Source of the DNA: Bacteroidales bacterium
GTDB lineage: Bacteria; Bacteroidota; Bacteroidia; Bacteroidales; JAGOPY01
DNA: 38,189 nucleotides
NCBI GenBank assembly: GCA_019429045.1
Contig: JAHYJL010000009.1
Span: forward strand, 1 to 38,189
Direction of reading: 5' to 3'
Positions 8,845 through 18,179 of this stretch are shown piece by piece. The position numbers and the translations under genes are program-made. The notes below the pieces were generated by a model. The model did not search any database and was not told the origin of the DNA. It was given only the letters and a program-made list of their open reading frames with translations. Each line of letters starts with the position of its first letter. Position 1 is the first letter of the stretch.

Positions 8845-10389
8845 ATGCCGATATTAGGACCGCTGGTTAAAAAAGCGTATGAATTGGGCCGGTTGCCTGA
8901 TAAGGCCAAGCCAAAGGTTGATCCGTACACGGCCCAGAAACGGGTGCTGAAAAAGCTCATCCGCAGGGCGCAGTTCACTGCATTCGGCGAATATTACGGT
9001 TTTTCAGAGATTTTAAAGAGCAAGGATTTCGTCCGTTCCTTTCAAACCAGGGTACCCACTTTCACTTACAATACCATGTTCAGGAAGTGGTGGTACAGGA
9101 TCCTCAACGGGGAAGCTTTTGTCACCTGGCCGGGCCGCGTGAAGTATTTCGCCCTGACATCCGGGACATCGGAAGCTTCCAGCAAACACATTCCTGTCAC
9201 ACAGGAGATGATCCGGGCTATCCGGAAGGTGAGCATCCGCCAACTGGTAGCTTCGCTCTCGTATGGCCTGCCGGATAATTTTTATGAAAAGGGGATGCTG
9301 ATGATCGGCGGGAGCACGCACCTGCACTACAACGGCACTTATTACGAGGGTGATCTGTCGGGCATTTCCGCCAGTACGATCCCCTTCTGGTTCCAGCATT
9401 TTTATAAACCGGGAAAAAGAATCTCCCGTGAGCGGGAATGGTCGGTGAAGCTGGACGAGATCGTCAAATCGGCCGTAAACTGGGACATCGGGGTGATTGT
9501 CGGCGTGCCGGCCTGGATACAGATCATCCTGGAACGGATCATTGCCCATTACAACCTGCACAACATCCATGAGATCTGGCCCAATCTTTCGATCTATGTG
9601 CACAGCGGGGTTTCTTTCGAACCCTATGCAAAATCGTTCGAAAAACTGTTCGGCAAGCATATGATCTACCATGAAGCTTACCTGGCATCGGAGGGATATA
9701 TTGCATATCAGAAAAATATGCAGCGGAAGTCGCTGGGTTTTGTATACGACAACAGCCTTTTCTTTGAATTCGTTCCGTTCGACGATCAGAATTTCGACGA
9801 AGAGGGGAACCTGGTGGACAACCCGGTAGCCCTGACCATTGACGAAGTGGAGGAGAACAAGGAATACGCATTGCTGCTTTCGACATGCGCGGGGGCCTGG
9901 CGTTACCTGATCGGGGACACGGTCAAATTCACCTCCAAAGCCGATTCGGAGATCGTCATTACGGGGCGCACCAAGCATTTCCTGAGCATATGCGGCGAGC
10001 ACCTGTCGGTGGAAAACATGAGCGGCGCCATCAAGATGCTATGCGATGAGCTGAACGTGGAGATCCGGGAGTTCACGGTGACAGGCATCAAGCACGACAG
10101 CCTGTGGGCGCACAAATGGTACCTGGGCACCGATGATGTGCTGGATCCGGCTGTGGCAAAGGAAAAGATCGATGAATATCTCAAAGTGCTGAATGACGAT
10201 TACCGGGTGGAGCGAATTGCAGCGATAAAGGAGGTTTTCGTGGAAGTTTTACCTTCACGGGCTTTTTCTACCTGGATGAAAATTCATAAAAAGGAGGGAG
10301 GAGCCAATAAATTTCCACGGGTAATCAAGAAGGACCAGCATACTGCCTGGGAAAAATATCTTGTTGAATATAATTTCAAGACTGCCTGA
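8845..10389 (+). CDS. GH3 auxin-responsive-promoter family (acyl-adenylate/amido-synthetase-like) protein
   Basis: MPILGPLVKKAYELGRLPDKAKPKVDPYTAQKRVLKKLIRRAQFTAFGEYYGF...YFALTSGTSEASSKHIPVT...; the upstream extension of the 602-aa ORF to 8581 overlaps the promoter and the EEP remnant, so ATG 8845 (514 aa) is preferred. Confidence 0.85.
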   Translation: MPILGPLVKKAYELGRLPDKAKPKVDPYTAQKRVLKKLIRRAQFTAFGEYYGFSEILKSKDFVRSFQTRVPTFTYNTMFRKWWYRILNGEAFVTWPGRVKYFALTSGTSEASSKHIPVTQEMIRAIRKVSIRQLVASLSYGLPDNFYEKGMLMIGGSTHLHYNGTYYEGDLSGISASTIPFWFQHFYKPGKRISREREWSVKLDEIVKSAVNWDIGVIVGVPAWIQIILERIIAHYNLHNIHEIWPNLSIYVHSGVSFEPYAKSFEKLFGKHMIYHEAYLASEGYIAYQKNMQRKSLGFVYDNSLFFEFVPFDDQNFDEEGNLVDNPVALTIDEVEENKEYALLLSTCAGAWRYLIGDTVKFTSKADSEIVITGRTKHFLSICGEHLSVENMSGAIKMLCDELNVEIREFTVTGIKHDSLWAHKWYLGTDDVLDPAVAKEKIDEYLKVLNDDYRVERIAAIKEVFVEVLPSRAFSTWMKIHKKEGGANKFPRVIKKDQHTAWEKYLVEYNFKTA

Positions 10390-11024
10390 TGCACATTATT
10401 CTGGAGGGGTTTATACTGGGGCTTACCCTGTCGATTTTTTTCGGGTTTGGCCCGGCGCTGGTGGCATTGATACAAACCAGCATTCACAGGGGTTTCTGGC
10501 CGGCCGTTTTTCTTGCCTTTGGCATTTTCCTGAGCGATGCCGTCCTGGTGGCTCTCGGATTTTTCGGGGCTGTGCAAATCTTTGAAACCCATAAAGCAGC
10601 CCTCGGCTTTATCGGCGGTTCTGTGCTGGTTGTGTTCGGCATTGTCACTTTTAAAAGAAAAGCAGGCATCCGGGTCGATCTGAATAACAACCTGGTGAAA
10701 GCTGATTCCCCGCGCTTTTACACTTATATCCTGAAAGGCTTCCTGATCAACTTCACCAACCCTTTCATCTGGATCTTCTGGATGGGAGTGGTGGTCGGTT
10801 TTACAACCAATTACCAGGGAGATGTATTCCTGTTGCTGTCATTTTTTACTTCAGCACTTTTAACCATTTTCCTGATGGATGTGTTAAAAACCTTTTCCGC
10901 TTATAAAATCAAGGGTTACCTGCAATCCGGTATTATCATCTGGATCAATCGCGTCGCCGGGATAGGCCTTGTTTTGTTCGGCCTTTACCTGCTGATCAGA
11001 ACCTATTTAGAAATTGGTATATAG
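10389..11024 (+). CDS. LysE/RhtB family transporter
   Basis: MHIILEGFILGLTLSIFFGFGPALVALIQTSIHRGFWPAVFLAFGIFLSDAVLV..., LysE fold signature; start overlaps the GH3-like stop (TGATG). Confidence 0.88.
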   Translation: MHIILEGFILGLTLSIFFGFGPALVALIQTSIHRGFWPAVFLAFGIFLSDAVLVALGFFGAVQIFETHKAALGFIGGSVLVVFGIVTFKRKAGIRVDLNNNLVKADSPRFYTYILKGFLINFTNPFIWIFWMGVVVGFTTNYQGDVFLLLSFFTSALLTIFLMDVLKTFSAYKIKGYLQSGIIIWINRVAGIGLVLFGLYLLIRTYLEIGI

Positions 11025-11057
11025 TCGGTGTGCTTGCGTTGAGGGGCGTGGGGCGTC

Positions 11058-12821
11058 TCAAAATTTAACCTGTTTTATATCCTTAATATTCAGCTGGAAG
11101 GATTTTTTGCCGTTCCATTCGTTTTCTTCGATGTGGTAGCAAATGTTGAACGGGTTGCCGTCGCGGATGTATTCATAGTGTTCGAGGCCCTGCTGGAAAG
11201 CAATGGATGAGATGGGTTCGCTCCTGACATCGAGTTGCACCACTTCCATTTTAAGGTGGTTATTCCCTACGATTTTGGCTTTGCCGGCATCGATCAGGTT
11301 ATCCGTCTGAAAGACAGGTGACATATTTCCGGGGCCGAAAGGGGCAAACTGGTTCAGCACATCGAAAAATTTTCTTTTGATATCCTGCAGGTCGAGTGTA
11401 GCATCGATTTCTATTTCTGGCAATGCAATGTCATCTGTCAGGTGTTCCCGGACATAGTTTTCAAAACGGTCCTTGAAGGACTCGAGATTCTCTGGTCTCA
11501 GGGAGAGGCCGGCGGCATAGGTATGCCCTCCGAAGTGCTCCAGCAGGTCGCCGCAGGCATCCACCGCATCGTAGATATCAAATCCTTTGATCGAGCGGGC
11601 GCTGCCGGTGACCATTCCTTCCGATTGCGTCAGAACGATCGTTGGGCGGTAATAGTTTTCGATCAACCGGGAGGCGACTATGCCGATGACCCCTTTGTGC
11701 CATTCGGGATGATACAACACGGTGCCTTTTCGCTCAGCTATTTTCGGATCGTTATGCATCATTTCCAGTGCGATGGCTGTTGCACTGGTATCCAGGGTTT
11801 TGCGCTCGGTGTTGAGTTCATTGATCTGGTTCCCAAGGTGAAAAGCTTTTTCCGGATCATCGGTGATCAGCAATTCTACCGAGTTCCTGGCGCTTTCGAT
11901 TCGGCCGGCGGCATTGATGCGGGGTCCGACTATGAAAACCAGGTCGTTGATCGTCAGCTCGCGGGTATACCGATGATTGGCGCCTGCCAGGCCATTGGAT
12001 TTACTGTATTTGTTGCTGACATTGAGGATTGCCTCCAGACCGGCACGGGGATTCGAATTGATGCGTTTCAGTCCGTAGTAAGCCAGTACCCGGTTCTCCC
12101 CGGTGATCGGGACAATATCGGACGCGATGCTTACAACCACAAGGTCGAGATATCTCTCCAGGTGCGAAAAGGGAATGTTGGTCTTCCAGGCAAACGCCTG
12201 AATCAGTTTGAAACCAATCCCGCAGCCGGATAGTTCTTTGTAGGGATAATTACAGTCATCACGCTTGGGGTCAAGTATGGCACAGGCAGCAGGTAGTGAA
12301 TCTCCCGGACGGTGGTGATCGCAAATGATGAATTCCACACCGTGTTTTTTAGCATAATCTACCTTCTCCACCGCTTTGATCCCGCAATCGAGGGCAATGA
12401 TCAGGCTGAAACCGTTTTGTGCGGCAAAATCAATTCCCTTGATTGAGACACCATATCCTTCGCTATAGCGGTCGGGTACATAAAAATCGACTTTATCATG
12501 AATGGTTTTCAGGAAAGTATATACCAGTGCAACGGCCGTGGTGCCATCGACATCATAATCGCCGTAAACCATTATTTTTTCTCCGTTGGAAAGCGCCTTT
12601 TCGATACGTGCCACAGCCTGGTGCATGTCCTTCATCAGGAAAGGATCGTGCAAATGTTCAAGTTGCGGCCTGAAGTAAGCTTTCGCCGTATCATAGCTCG
12701 TTACGCCCCGTTGTGCCAGCAAATTGGCAAGTTTCTCATTGATATTGAGAACCTTGCTCAAATGCCTCACCAAATCCTGATCCCCTTGGGGTTTTAATAC
12801 CCAGCGTTTATCCATAATCAA
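11058..12821 (-). CDS. recJ: Single-stranded-DNA-specific exonuclease RecJ
   Basis: DHH/DHHA1 motifs: VYGDYDVDGTTAVAL, ICDHHRPGD, GPRINAAGRI, GGHTYAAGLSL. Confidence 0.95.
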   Translation of the reverse strand: MIMDKRWVLKPQGDQDLVRHLSKVLNINEKLANLLAQRGVTSYDTAKAYFRPQLEHLHDPFLMKDMHQAVARIEKALSNGEKIMVYGDYDVDGTTAVALVYTFLKTIHDKVDFYVPDRYSEGYGVSIKGIDFAAQNGFSLIIALDCGIKAVEKVDYAKKHGVEFIICDHHRPGDSLPAACAILDPKRDDCNYPYKELSGCGIGFKLIQAFAWKTNIPFSHLERYLDLVVVSIASDIVPITGENRVLAYYGLKRINSNPRAGLEAILNVSNKYSKSNGLAGANHRYTRELTINDLVFIVGPRINAAGRIESARNSVELLITDDPEKAFHLGNQINELNTERKTLDTSATAIALEMMHNDPKIAERKGTVLYHPEWHKGVIGIVASRLIENYYRPTIVLTQSEGMVTGSARSIKGFDIYDAVDACGDLLEHFGGHTYAAGLSLRPENLESFKDRFENYVREHLTDDIALPEIEIDATLDLQDIKRKFFDVLNQFAPFGPGNMSPVFQTDNLIDAGKAKIVGNNHLKMEVVQLDVRSEPISSIAFQQGLEHYEYIRDGNPFNICYHIEENEWNGKKSFQLNIKDIKQVKF

Positions 12822-12899
12822 TTCAATGGCTAAAAGTAAATATAATCTGTTGTTTAATCCGGAAAACTGATGAAATATACCCGGTGAGGAGGAATTTTT

Positions 12900-14144
12900 T
12901 TAAAAATTCGATCGCATCGCCTCCACCGGATCTAACCTGGATGCGCTCCAGGCCGGGATCAGACCGGAAATAAATCCTATGAAAGCGGAGACGAAAATTC
13001 CCAGGAAAATATTTCCCCGGGTCAGGGTAAGGCTCATATCAAACATTTGCGAAACAGTGAATGACAGGATAAAGACGATGATCAGGCCGAAAATACCGCC
13101 TAAAAGCGACAGGAAAATCGCTTCAAACAGAAACTGCAGCAAAATGAAGTACTTCTTCGCGCCCATCGCTTTTTGAATACCAATGATCCTGGTCCTCTCC
13201 TTTACCGAAACGAACATGATATTGGCGATGCCAAATCCGCCCACCAGCAGTGAAAACCCCCCGATGATCCATCCTACGACAGCGATCACGCCAAAGAGCT
13301 GGTCAAAGCCTTTGGAAATGATATCGGTCTGATTAATGGCGAAGTTATCTTCCGCCCTCGGTTTTAATTTTCTAACAGCCCTCATGATGCCTGTCAGCTC
13401 GTCCCGCATCTCATCGATCGAAACACCGGTCCTGGCCTTGACAACGATCGCCCCGCCAATGTTTTTCAAATCTGTATGGCTCCGGGCAAAATTTACCGGG
13501 ATTATGATCTGGTCGTCTGACGTATTTCCGAAAATATTGCTTCCCTCCTTTTTCATCACACCGATTACCTCCACATTCATTCCGAACAGTTTCATCCGCA
13601 AGCCAATGGGGTCGGGTAACCCCATAAGATTGGTTACGATATCACTGCCCACCACAGCCACTGGCCGGCCACTGATAAATTCTGCCTGAGAAATGAACCG
13701 GCCGTCAGCAACATCAACGGTCATCACTTTGTCGTAATCTTCCGCGACAATGATGACATTGGCGTTGTCCAGCGAATTCTTCCCATATTTTGCGGTGGTA
13801 CTCACTCCTGCCAGGTAAGTGCTGGCCTGCGCCGTCTGGCTCCTTCTTTTGATCTCCCTCAAATCGGTCAGGCTGGCTTCGGGCCGGCTGATGTATTTCC
13901 ACCATGGATAATCGCCCCCCATGGCCCAGGGCCATTTCTGAACGAAAAGCACATCATTGCCTAGTGAATCTATGCTCTCGCGAATATTGCTTTCCATCGA
14001 ATCAAATATGGTGAAAACCGAAATGATGGAAAAAATACCGATCGTGATGCCCAGCAGGGAAAGGAGGGTGCGGACTTTATTCACCACAATTTCGTGCAGT
14101 GCAAACAGGTAACTTTCCCTAAGCAGCTTTAAAAAAATCCGCAT
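12900..14144 (-). CDS. MacB/FtsX-like ABC transporter permease
   Basis: N-terminal TM plus MacB periplasmic core, C-terminal FtsX domain (GFGIANIMFVSVKERTRIIGIQKAMGAKKYFILLQFLFEAIFLSLLGG). Confidence 0.9.
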   Translation of the reverse strand: MRIFLKLLRESYLFALHEIVVNKVRTLLSLLGITIGIFSIISVFTIFDSMESNIRESIDSLGNDVLFVQKWPWAMGGDYPWWKYISRPEASLTDLREIKRRSQTAQASTYLAGVSTTAKYGKNSLDNANVIIVAEDYDKVMTVDVADGRFISQAEFISGRPVAVVGSDIVTNLMGLPDPIGLRMKLFGMNVEVIGVMKKEGSNIFGNTSDDQIIIPVNFARSHTDLKNIGGAIVVKARTGVSIDEMRDELTGIMRAVRKLKPRAEDNFAINQTDIISKGFDQLFGVIAVVGWIIGGFSLLVGGFGIANIMFVSVKERTRIIGIQKAMGAKKYFILLQFLFEAIFLSLLGGIFGLIIVFILSFTVSQMFDMSLTLTRGNIFLGIFVSAFIGFISGLIPAWSASRLDPVEAMRSNF

Positions 14145-14202
14145 GATAGTCTTCGCTTAAAACGATCGTAAAATTAATATAATTGAAAACAGAATAATGA
14201 CT

Positions 14203-14210
14203 TATATTTG
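14203..14210 (+). promoter_or_regulatory. -7 box TATATTTG for purH
   Basis: TAnnTTTG; overlaps the tracked TTG start (14208) and supports ATG 14244 as the real start. Confidence 0.55.
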
Positions 14211-14243
14211 ATGATTCAACGCAAAAGGAGCAAAATAATTTCC

Positions 14244-15761
14244 ATGAACAGGAAAATACGCAGCGCGCTGGTTTCAGTTTATCATAAAGAAGAGCTGGAG
14301 GCGATTGTCCGCAAGCTTGCCTCACTGGATATAAGGATCTTTTCCACAGGAGGCACTTATGATTTTGTTACCGGCTTAGGTATAGCTGCCGTTGCGGTTG
14401 AAACGTTAACCGGTTACCCATCCATTTTAGGCGGACGGGTTAAAACTTTGCATCCGGCTGTTTTTGGCGGGATCTTATTTCGCCGTGATGACGATGACGA
14501 TAAGCAGCAGTCCAGCCAGTATAAGATACCTCCCATCGACCTGGTCATCGTCGATCTGTATCCTTTTGAAGACACGGTAGCCCAAACTGACGATGAGGCT
14601 GAAATCATTGAAAAAATCGACATCGGAGGGATTTCGCTGATCCGGGCGGCGGCCAAGAATTACCGGGACGTGCTCATCATATCATCCTCATCGCAGTATC
14701 CTGAATTTCTGGAGCTGCTCGGAGAAAAAGAGGGGATTACAAGCCTGGAAGAGCGGCGTAATTTTGCCGGACAGGCCTTTGATGTCACCTCGCATTATGA
14801 TACGGCCATTTACAAATACTTCAGCGGAAGTGAATCCGGTGCTTTCAAGGAGAGCATTCGTGGTATTTATCCACTGAGATATGGCGAAAATCCACATCAG
14901 AAAGGCTTATTTTACGGCGATCCGGATAAAGTATTCAGGCAACTTCACGGCAAAGAAATCTCTTACAACAACCTGGGTGACCTGGAGGCGGGGATCGGCC
15001 TGATCAGCGAGTTTAACGAAACCACCTTTGCTATTCTGAAGCACAACAATGCCTGCGGGTGCGCCAGCCGTCCCGTCCTCAGGGAAGCCTGGACAGATGC
15101 CCTGGCGGGCGACCCCGTCTCTGCCTTCGGCGGTGTGCTGGTGACCAATGCGATGGTGGATGAGGAAACTGCACAGGAGATCGATCGTTTGTTCTTTGAG
15201 ATCATCCTGGCGCCGGGCTATAAAAAAAGTGCGCTTGAAACCCTGCAAAGCAAGAAAAATCGAATACTTTTGCAATTGTTGACAACCGGATTTCCGGTCA
15301 GGCAATTCAGGTCGATGCTGAACGGAGTGATCGTGCAGGAGAAAGACCTGAAAACGGAGCGGGCGGAAGACCTGCGGCCGGTGACTGACAGAAAGCCTAC
15401 CGACAGGGAGACCGAAGATCTTCTGTTTGCCAACAGGATCGTGAAGCATACCCGGTCGAACGCCATTGTGCTGGCAAAGAACAAACAATTGCTTGCCAGC
15501 GGCGCCGGGCAAACTTCGAGGGTCGATGCATTAAAGCAAGCCATTGCCAAAGCCGGGGAAAATCATTTTGACCTGACAGGCGCAGTGCTCGCTTCTGACG
15601 CGTTCTTCCCCTTTGCCGATTCGGTGGAGATCGCTCACCGGGCAGGGATATCGGCCATTATCCAGCCCGGCGGATCGATCCGGGACCAGGATTCGATCGA
15701 TTATTGCCGGAAGCACGGGCTGGCCATGGTGTTTACAGGAATCCGGCATTTTAAACATTAA
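14244..15761 (+). CDS. purH: Bifunctional AICAR formyltransferase/IMP cyclohydrolase
   Basis: MNRKIRSALVSVYHKEELEAIVRKL...STGGTYDF...GGRVKTLHPAVFGGILFRRD...LRYGENPHQKGLFY...LKHNNACGCAS... Confidence 0.94.
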   Translation: MNRKIRSALVSVYHKEELEAIVRKLASLDIRIFSTGGTYDFVTGLGIAAVAVETLTGYPSILGGRVKTLHPAVFGGILFRRDDDDDKQQSSQYKIPPIDLVIVDLYPFEDTVAQTDDEAEIIEKIDIGGISLIRAAAKNYRDVLIISSSSQYPEFLELLGEKEGITSLEERRNFAGQAFDVTSHYDTAIYKYFSGSESGAFKESIRGIYPLRYGENPHQKGLFYGDPDKVFRQLHGKEISYNNLGDLEAGIGLISEFNETTFAILKHNNACGCASRPVLREAWTDALAGDPVSAFGGVLVTNAMVDEETAQEIDRLFFEIILAPGYKKSALETLQSKKNRILLQLLTTGFPVRQFRSMLNGVIVQEKDLKTERAEDLRPVTDRKPTDRETEDLLFANRIVKHTRSNAIVLAKNKQLLASGAGQTSRVDALKQAIAKAGENHFDLTGAVLASDAFFPFADSVEIAHRAGISAIIQPGGSIRDQDSIDYCRKHGLAMVFTGIRHFKH

Positions 15762-15793
15762 GCTGAAAACAGCGGTTAAACTGATAATATAGC

Positions 15794-16816
15794 ATGGGAC
15801 TCTTTTCATTTCTCACCAAAGAAATCGCCATAGACCTCGGAACGGCGAATACGATCATCATTTACAACGACAAGGTGGTGGTAGATGAACCTTCCATTGT
15901 TGCTATAGAGCGTAACACAGGTAAGGTGATCGCTGTCGGAAAAAAGGCCATGATGATGCATGGCAAAACGCACGAAAACATCAAGACGATCAGGCCTTTG
16001 CGCGACGGGGTCATTGCCGATTTCAAAGCGGCTGAGATCATGATCCGGGAAATGATCAAGATGATCGGTTTCAAGAATAACATTTTCCCTCCGGCGCTAA
16101 AAATGGTGATCTGTATCCCGTCGGGGATCACCGAGGTGGAGGAACGCGCGGTCAAGGATTCGGCCGAGCAGGCTGGCGCCAAGGAGGTCCGGCTGATCCA
16201 TGAGCCGATGGCTGCAGCTATAGGGATCGGTATCGATGTGCTGGAACCCACCGGCAACATGATCATCGACATCGGGGGCGGCACCAGCGAAATCGCCGTG
16301 ATCGCCCTGGGCGGTATTGTCAACAACAAATCGATCCGCATCGCCGGGGATGATTTCAATGCAGATATAGAAGAATACATGCGCAAGCAGCACAATATCA
16401 ACATCGGGGAACGGACCTCCGAAAGGATCAAGATCGAAGTTGGCGCCGCTATGACTGATATCGACAATCCCCCGGACGATTTTCCTGTACACGGGCGCGA
16501 CATGCTCACCGGCATCCCCAAGGAGATCACGGTAAATTACGCTGAAATAGCCCACTCGCTCGATAAATCCATTTCAAAGATCGAAGCGGCGGTGCTGAAC
16601 GCGCTGGAAATGACGCCTCCCGAGCTGTCGGCCGATATCTACCGCACCGGTATCTATCTCGCCGGCGGAGGATCGATGCTGCGCGGTCTCGATAAGAGAC
16701 TCCACCTCAAAACAAAACTCCCGGTGCACGTCGCCGAAGACCCGCTGCGCGCCGTGGCCAGGGGAACCGGTATCGCACTGAAAAACTTTGATAAATTCAC
16801 ATTCCTGATCAAATGA
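15794..16816 (+). CDS. mreB: Rod shape-determining protein MreB
   Basis: KEIAIDLGTANTIIIYNDKVVVDEPSIVAI, RPLRDGVIADF, IDIGGGTSEIAVIALGGIV, ARGTGIAL. Confidence 0.97.
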   Translation: MGLFSFLTKEIAIDLGTANTIIIYNDKVVVDEPSIVAIERNTGKVIAVGKKAMMMHGKTHENIKTIRPLRDGVIADFKAAEIMIREMIKMIGFKNNIFPPALKMVICIPSGITEVEERAVKDSAEQAGAKEVRLIHEPMAAAIGIGIDVLEPTGNMIIDIGGGTSEIAVIALGGIVNNKSIRIAGDDFNADIEEYMRKQHNINIGERTSERIKIEVGAAMTDIDNPPDDFPVHGRDMLTGIPKEITVNYAEIAHSLDKSISKIEAAVLNALEMTPPELSADIYRTGIYLAGGGSMLRGLDKRLHLKTKLPVHVAEDPLRAVARGTGIALKNFDKFTFLIK

Positions 16817-16817
16817 A

Positions 16818-17633
16818 ATGAGAAACCTGCTGGCATTTATCTCCAGGTATGAATTCTTCTTTCTTTTTTTGATCTTTCTGGTCATCTCTTTCATTCTTAT
16901 CTACAACAATAACTACTACCAGCGCTCACGCGTCATCGGAACCACCAACCGGGTTACCGGAAAACTGAACCTTATTTATGCGAATATCACCGGGTATTTA
17001 GATCTGAAAAATTCCAATGAGATGCTGGCGGCTGAAAATGCCCGGCTCCGGACCACGCTTGGCAATATGGAAACAGAAACAACCGATTCATTATATTTAC
17101 CGGAAGCATCTTCCCTGAATTACATGAGCGCAAGGGTCATCAGCAATTCCGTGCAGCAGCGAAACAATTATTTCATGCTTGACAAAGGGTGGCGCGACGG
17201 CGTCAGAAAAGACATGGGTGTGATCACCGCAGATGGTATTGTCGGAATCATTATCGATGTTTCTGGTAACTTCAGTTCGGGTATTTCCGTGTTGCACAAA
17301 GACGCGCGGATCAGCGGCAAGATTAAAAAGAACAACCAGCTGGTAAATATTTCCTGGGACGGCATGAATTACCGGCTGGGTACCATCGCTCATATTCCTG
17401 CACATGTCCACCTGCTGCAGGGAGATACGGTCATCACCAGCGGTAATTCCCAGATCTTCCCCGAAGGGATCCCCATCGGTACCATTGAATATATCGAAGA
17501 TGAAATGGAAACCCTCTTTAAGCAGGGTAAGATCAGGTATTCCCTTGATTATAACCGGCTGAATTACGTGTATATCGTCAATAACCCCCTTCTGAACGAA
17601 TTCAGGACCCTGACAACAGAAATACATGACTAA
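16818..17633 (+). CDS. mreC: Rod shape-determining protein MreC
   Basis: N-terminal TM, coiled coil, MreC beta-domain (ARVISNSVQQRNNYFMLDKGWRDGVRKDMGVITADGIVGII). Confidence 0.92.
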   Translation: MRNLLAFISRYEFFFLFLIFLVISFILIYNNNYYQRSRVIGTTNRVTGKLNLIYANITGYLDLKNSNEMLAAENARLRTTLGNMETETTDSLYLPEASSLNYMSARVISNSVQQRNNYFMLDKGWRDGVRKDMGVITADGIVGIIIDVSGNFSSGISVLHKDARISGKIKKNNQLVNISWDGMNYRLGTIAHIPAHVHLLQGDTVITSGNSQIFPEGIPIGTIEYIEDEMETLFKQGKIRYSLDYNRLNYVYIVNNPLLNEFRTLTTEIHD

Positions 17634-18141
17634 AGCGCTGGCTGGAAATACGATCCGTTTTATGCTGCTGGTGGTTGCCCAGGTGTTTATCTTCAATAAA
17701 ATCCAACCAACAGGGTATATCAACCCGCAGGTGTATGTCCTGTTCATCCTGATGCTGCCATTCCGCTTTCCCGGCTTCTGGCTTCTGTTTCTGTCTTTTT
17801 TGACTGGCCTTACCATTGACATTTTCATGCAAACACCGGGGCTGCACGCCGCGGCATCCGTTTTCCTTGCTTTCTTCAGGCCCGGTGTTATCCGGCTTGT
17901 CGGTAAAAAAGAAGACCTGGAACCCAATGATTATCCAAATGTCCGTGACTCGGGTTCTCTATGGTTTTTTTCCTACACTATCATCCTGGTAGCGTTGCAT
18001 CATTTATTTCTCTTTTACCTGGAGGTTTTCCGGTTTAGCGAATTTGGCCAGACATTGCTGAAAGCGGTCATTAATATTGCCCTTTCAACCTTGATCATCA
18101 TGCTGATCCAGTATTTATTCTATTTCCGTAAAAAAGAATAA
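17626..18141 (+). CDS. mreD: Rod shape-determining protein MreD
   Basis: Multi-TM protein directly after and overlapping mreC; 'TGLTIDIFMQTPGLHAAASVFLAFFRP' MreD-like. Confidence 0.85.
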   Translation: MTKALAGNTIRFMLLVVAQVFIFNKIQPTGYINPQVYVLFILMLPFRFPGFWLLFLSFLTGLTIDIFMQTPGLHAAASVFLAFFRPGVIRLVGKKEDLEPNDYPNVRDSGSLWFFSYTIILVALHHLFLFYLEVFRFSEFGQTLLKAVINIALSTLIIMLIQYLFYFRKKE

Positions 18142-18151
18142 AGATTTGTAT

Positions 18152-18159
18152 TAGTTTTG
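18152..18159 (+). promoter_or_regulatory. -7 box TAGTTTTG for the TlpA-like gene
   Basis: TAnnTTTG 20 bp before ATG 18180. Confidence 0.5.
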
Positions 18160-18179
18160 CTAATCAATAATTTAACCAT

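Noticed and set aside
9013-10002. 329-aa minus-strand ORF opposite the GH3-like gene
   Set aside because: Antisense shadow of a GC-rich coding gene; no recognisable domain.
11442-12233. 263-aa plus-strand ORF opposite recJ
   Set aside because: Antisense shadow; composition and lack of motifs argue against coding.
16097-17927. Long minus-strand ORFs opposite mreB/mreC/mreD (152 aa, 276 aa)
   Set aside because: Antisense to a conserved mre operon; no domain signature.
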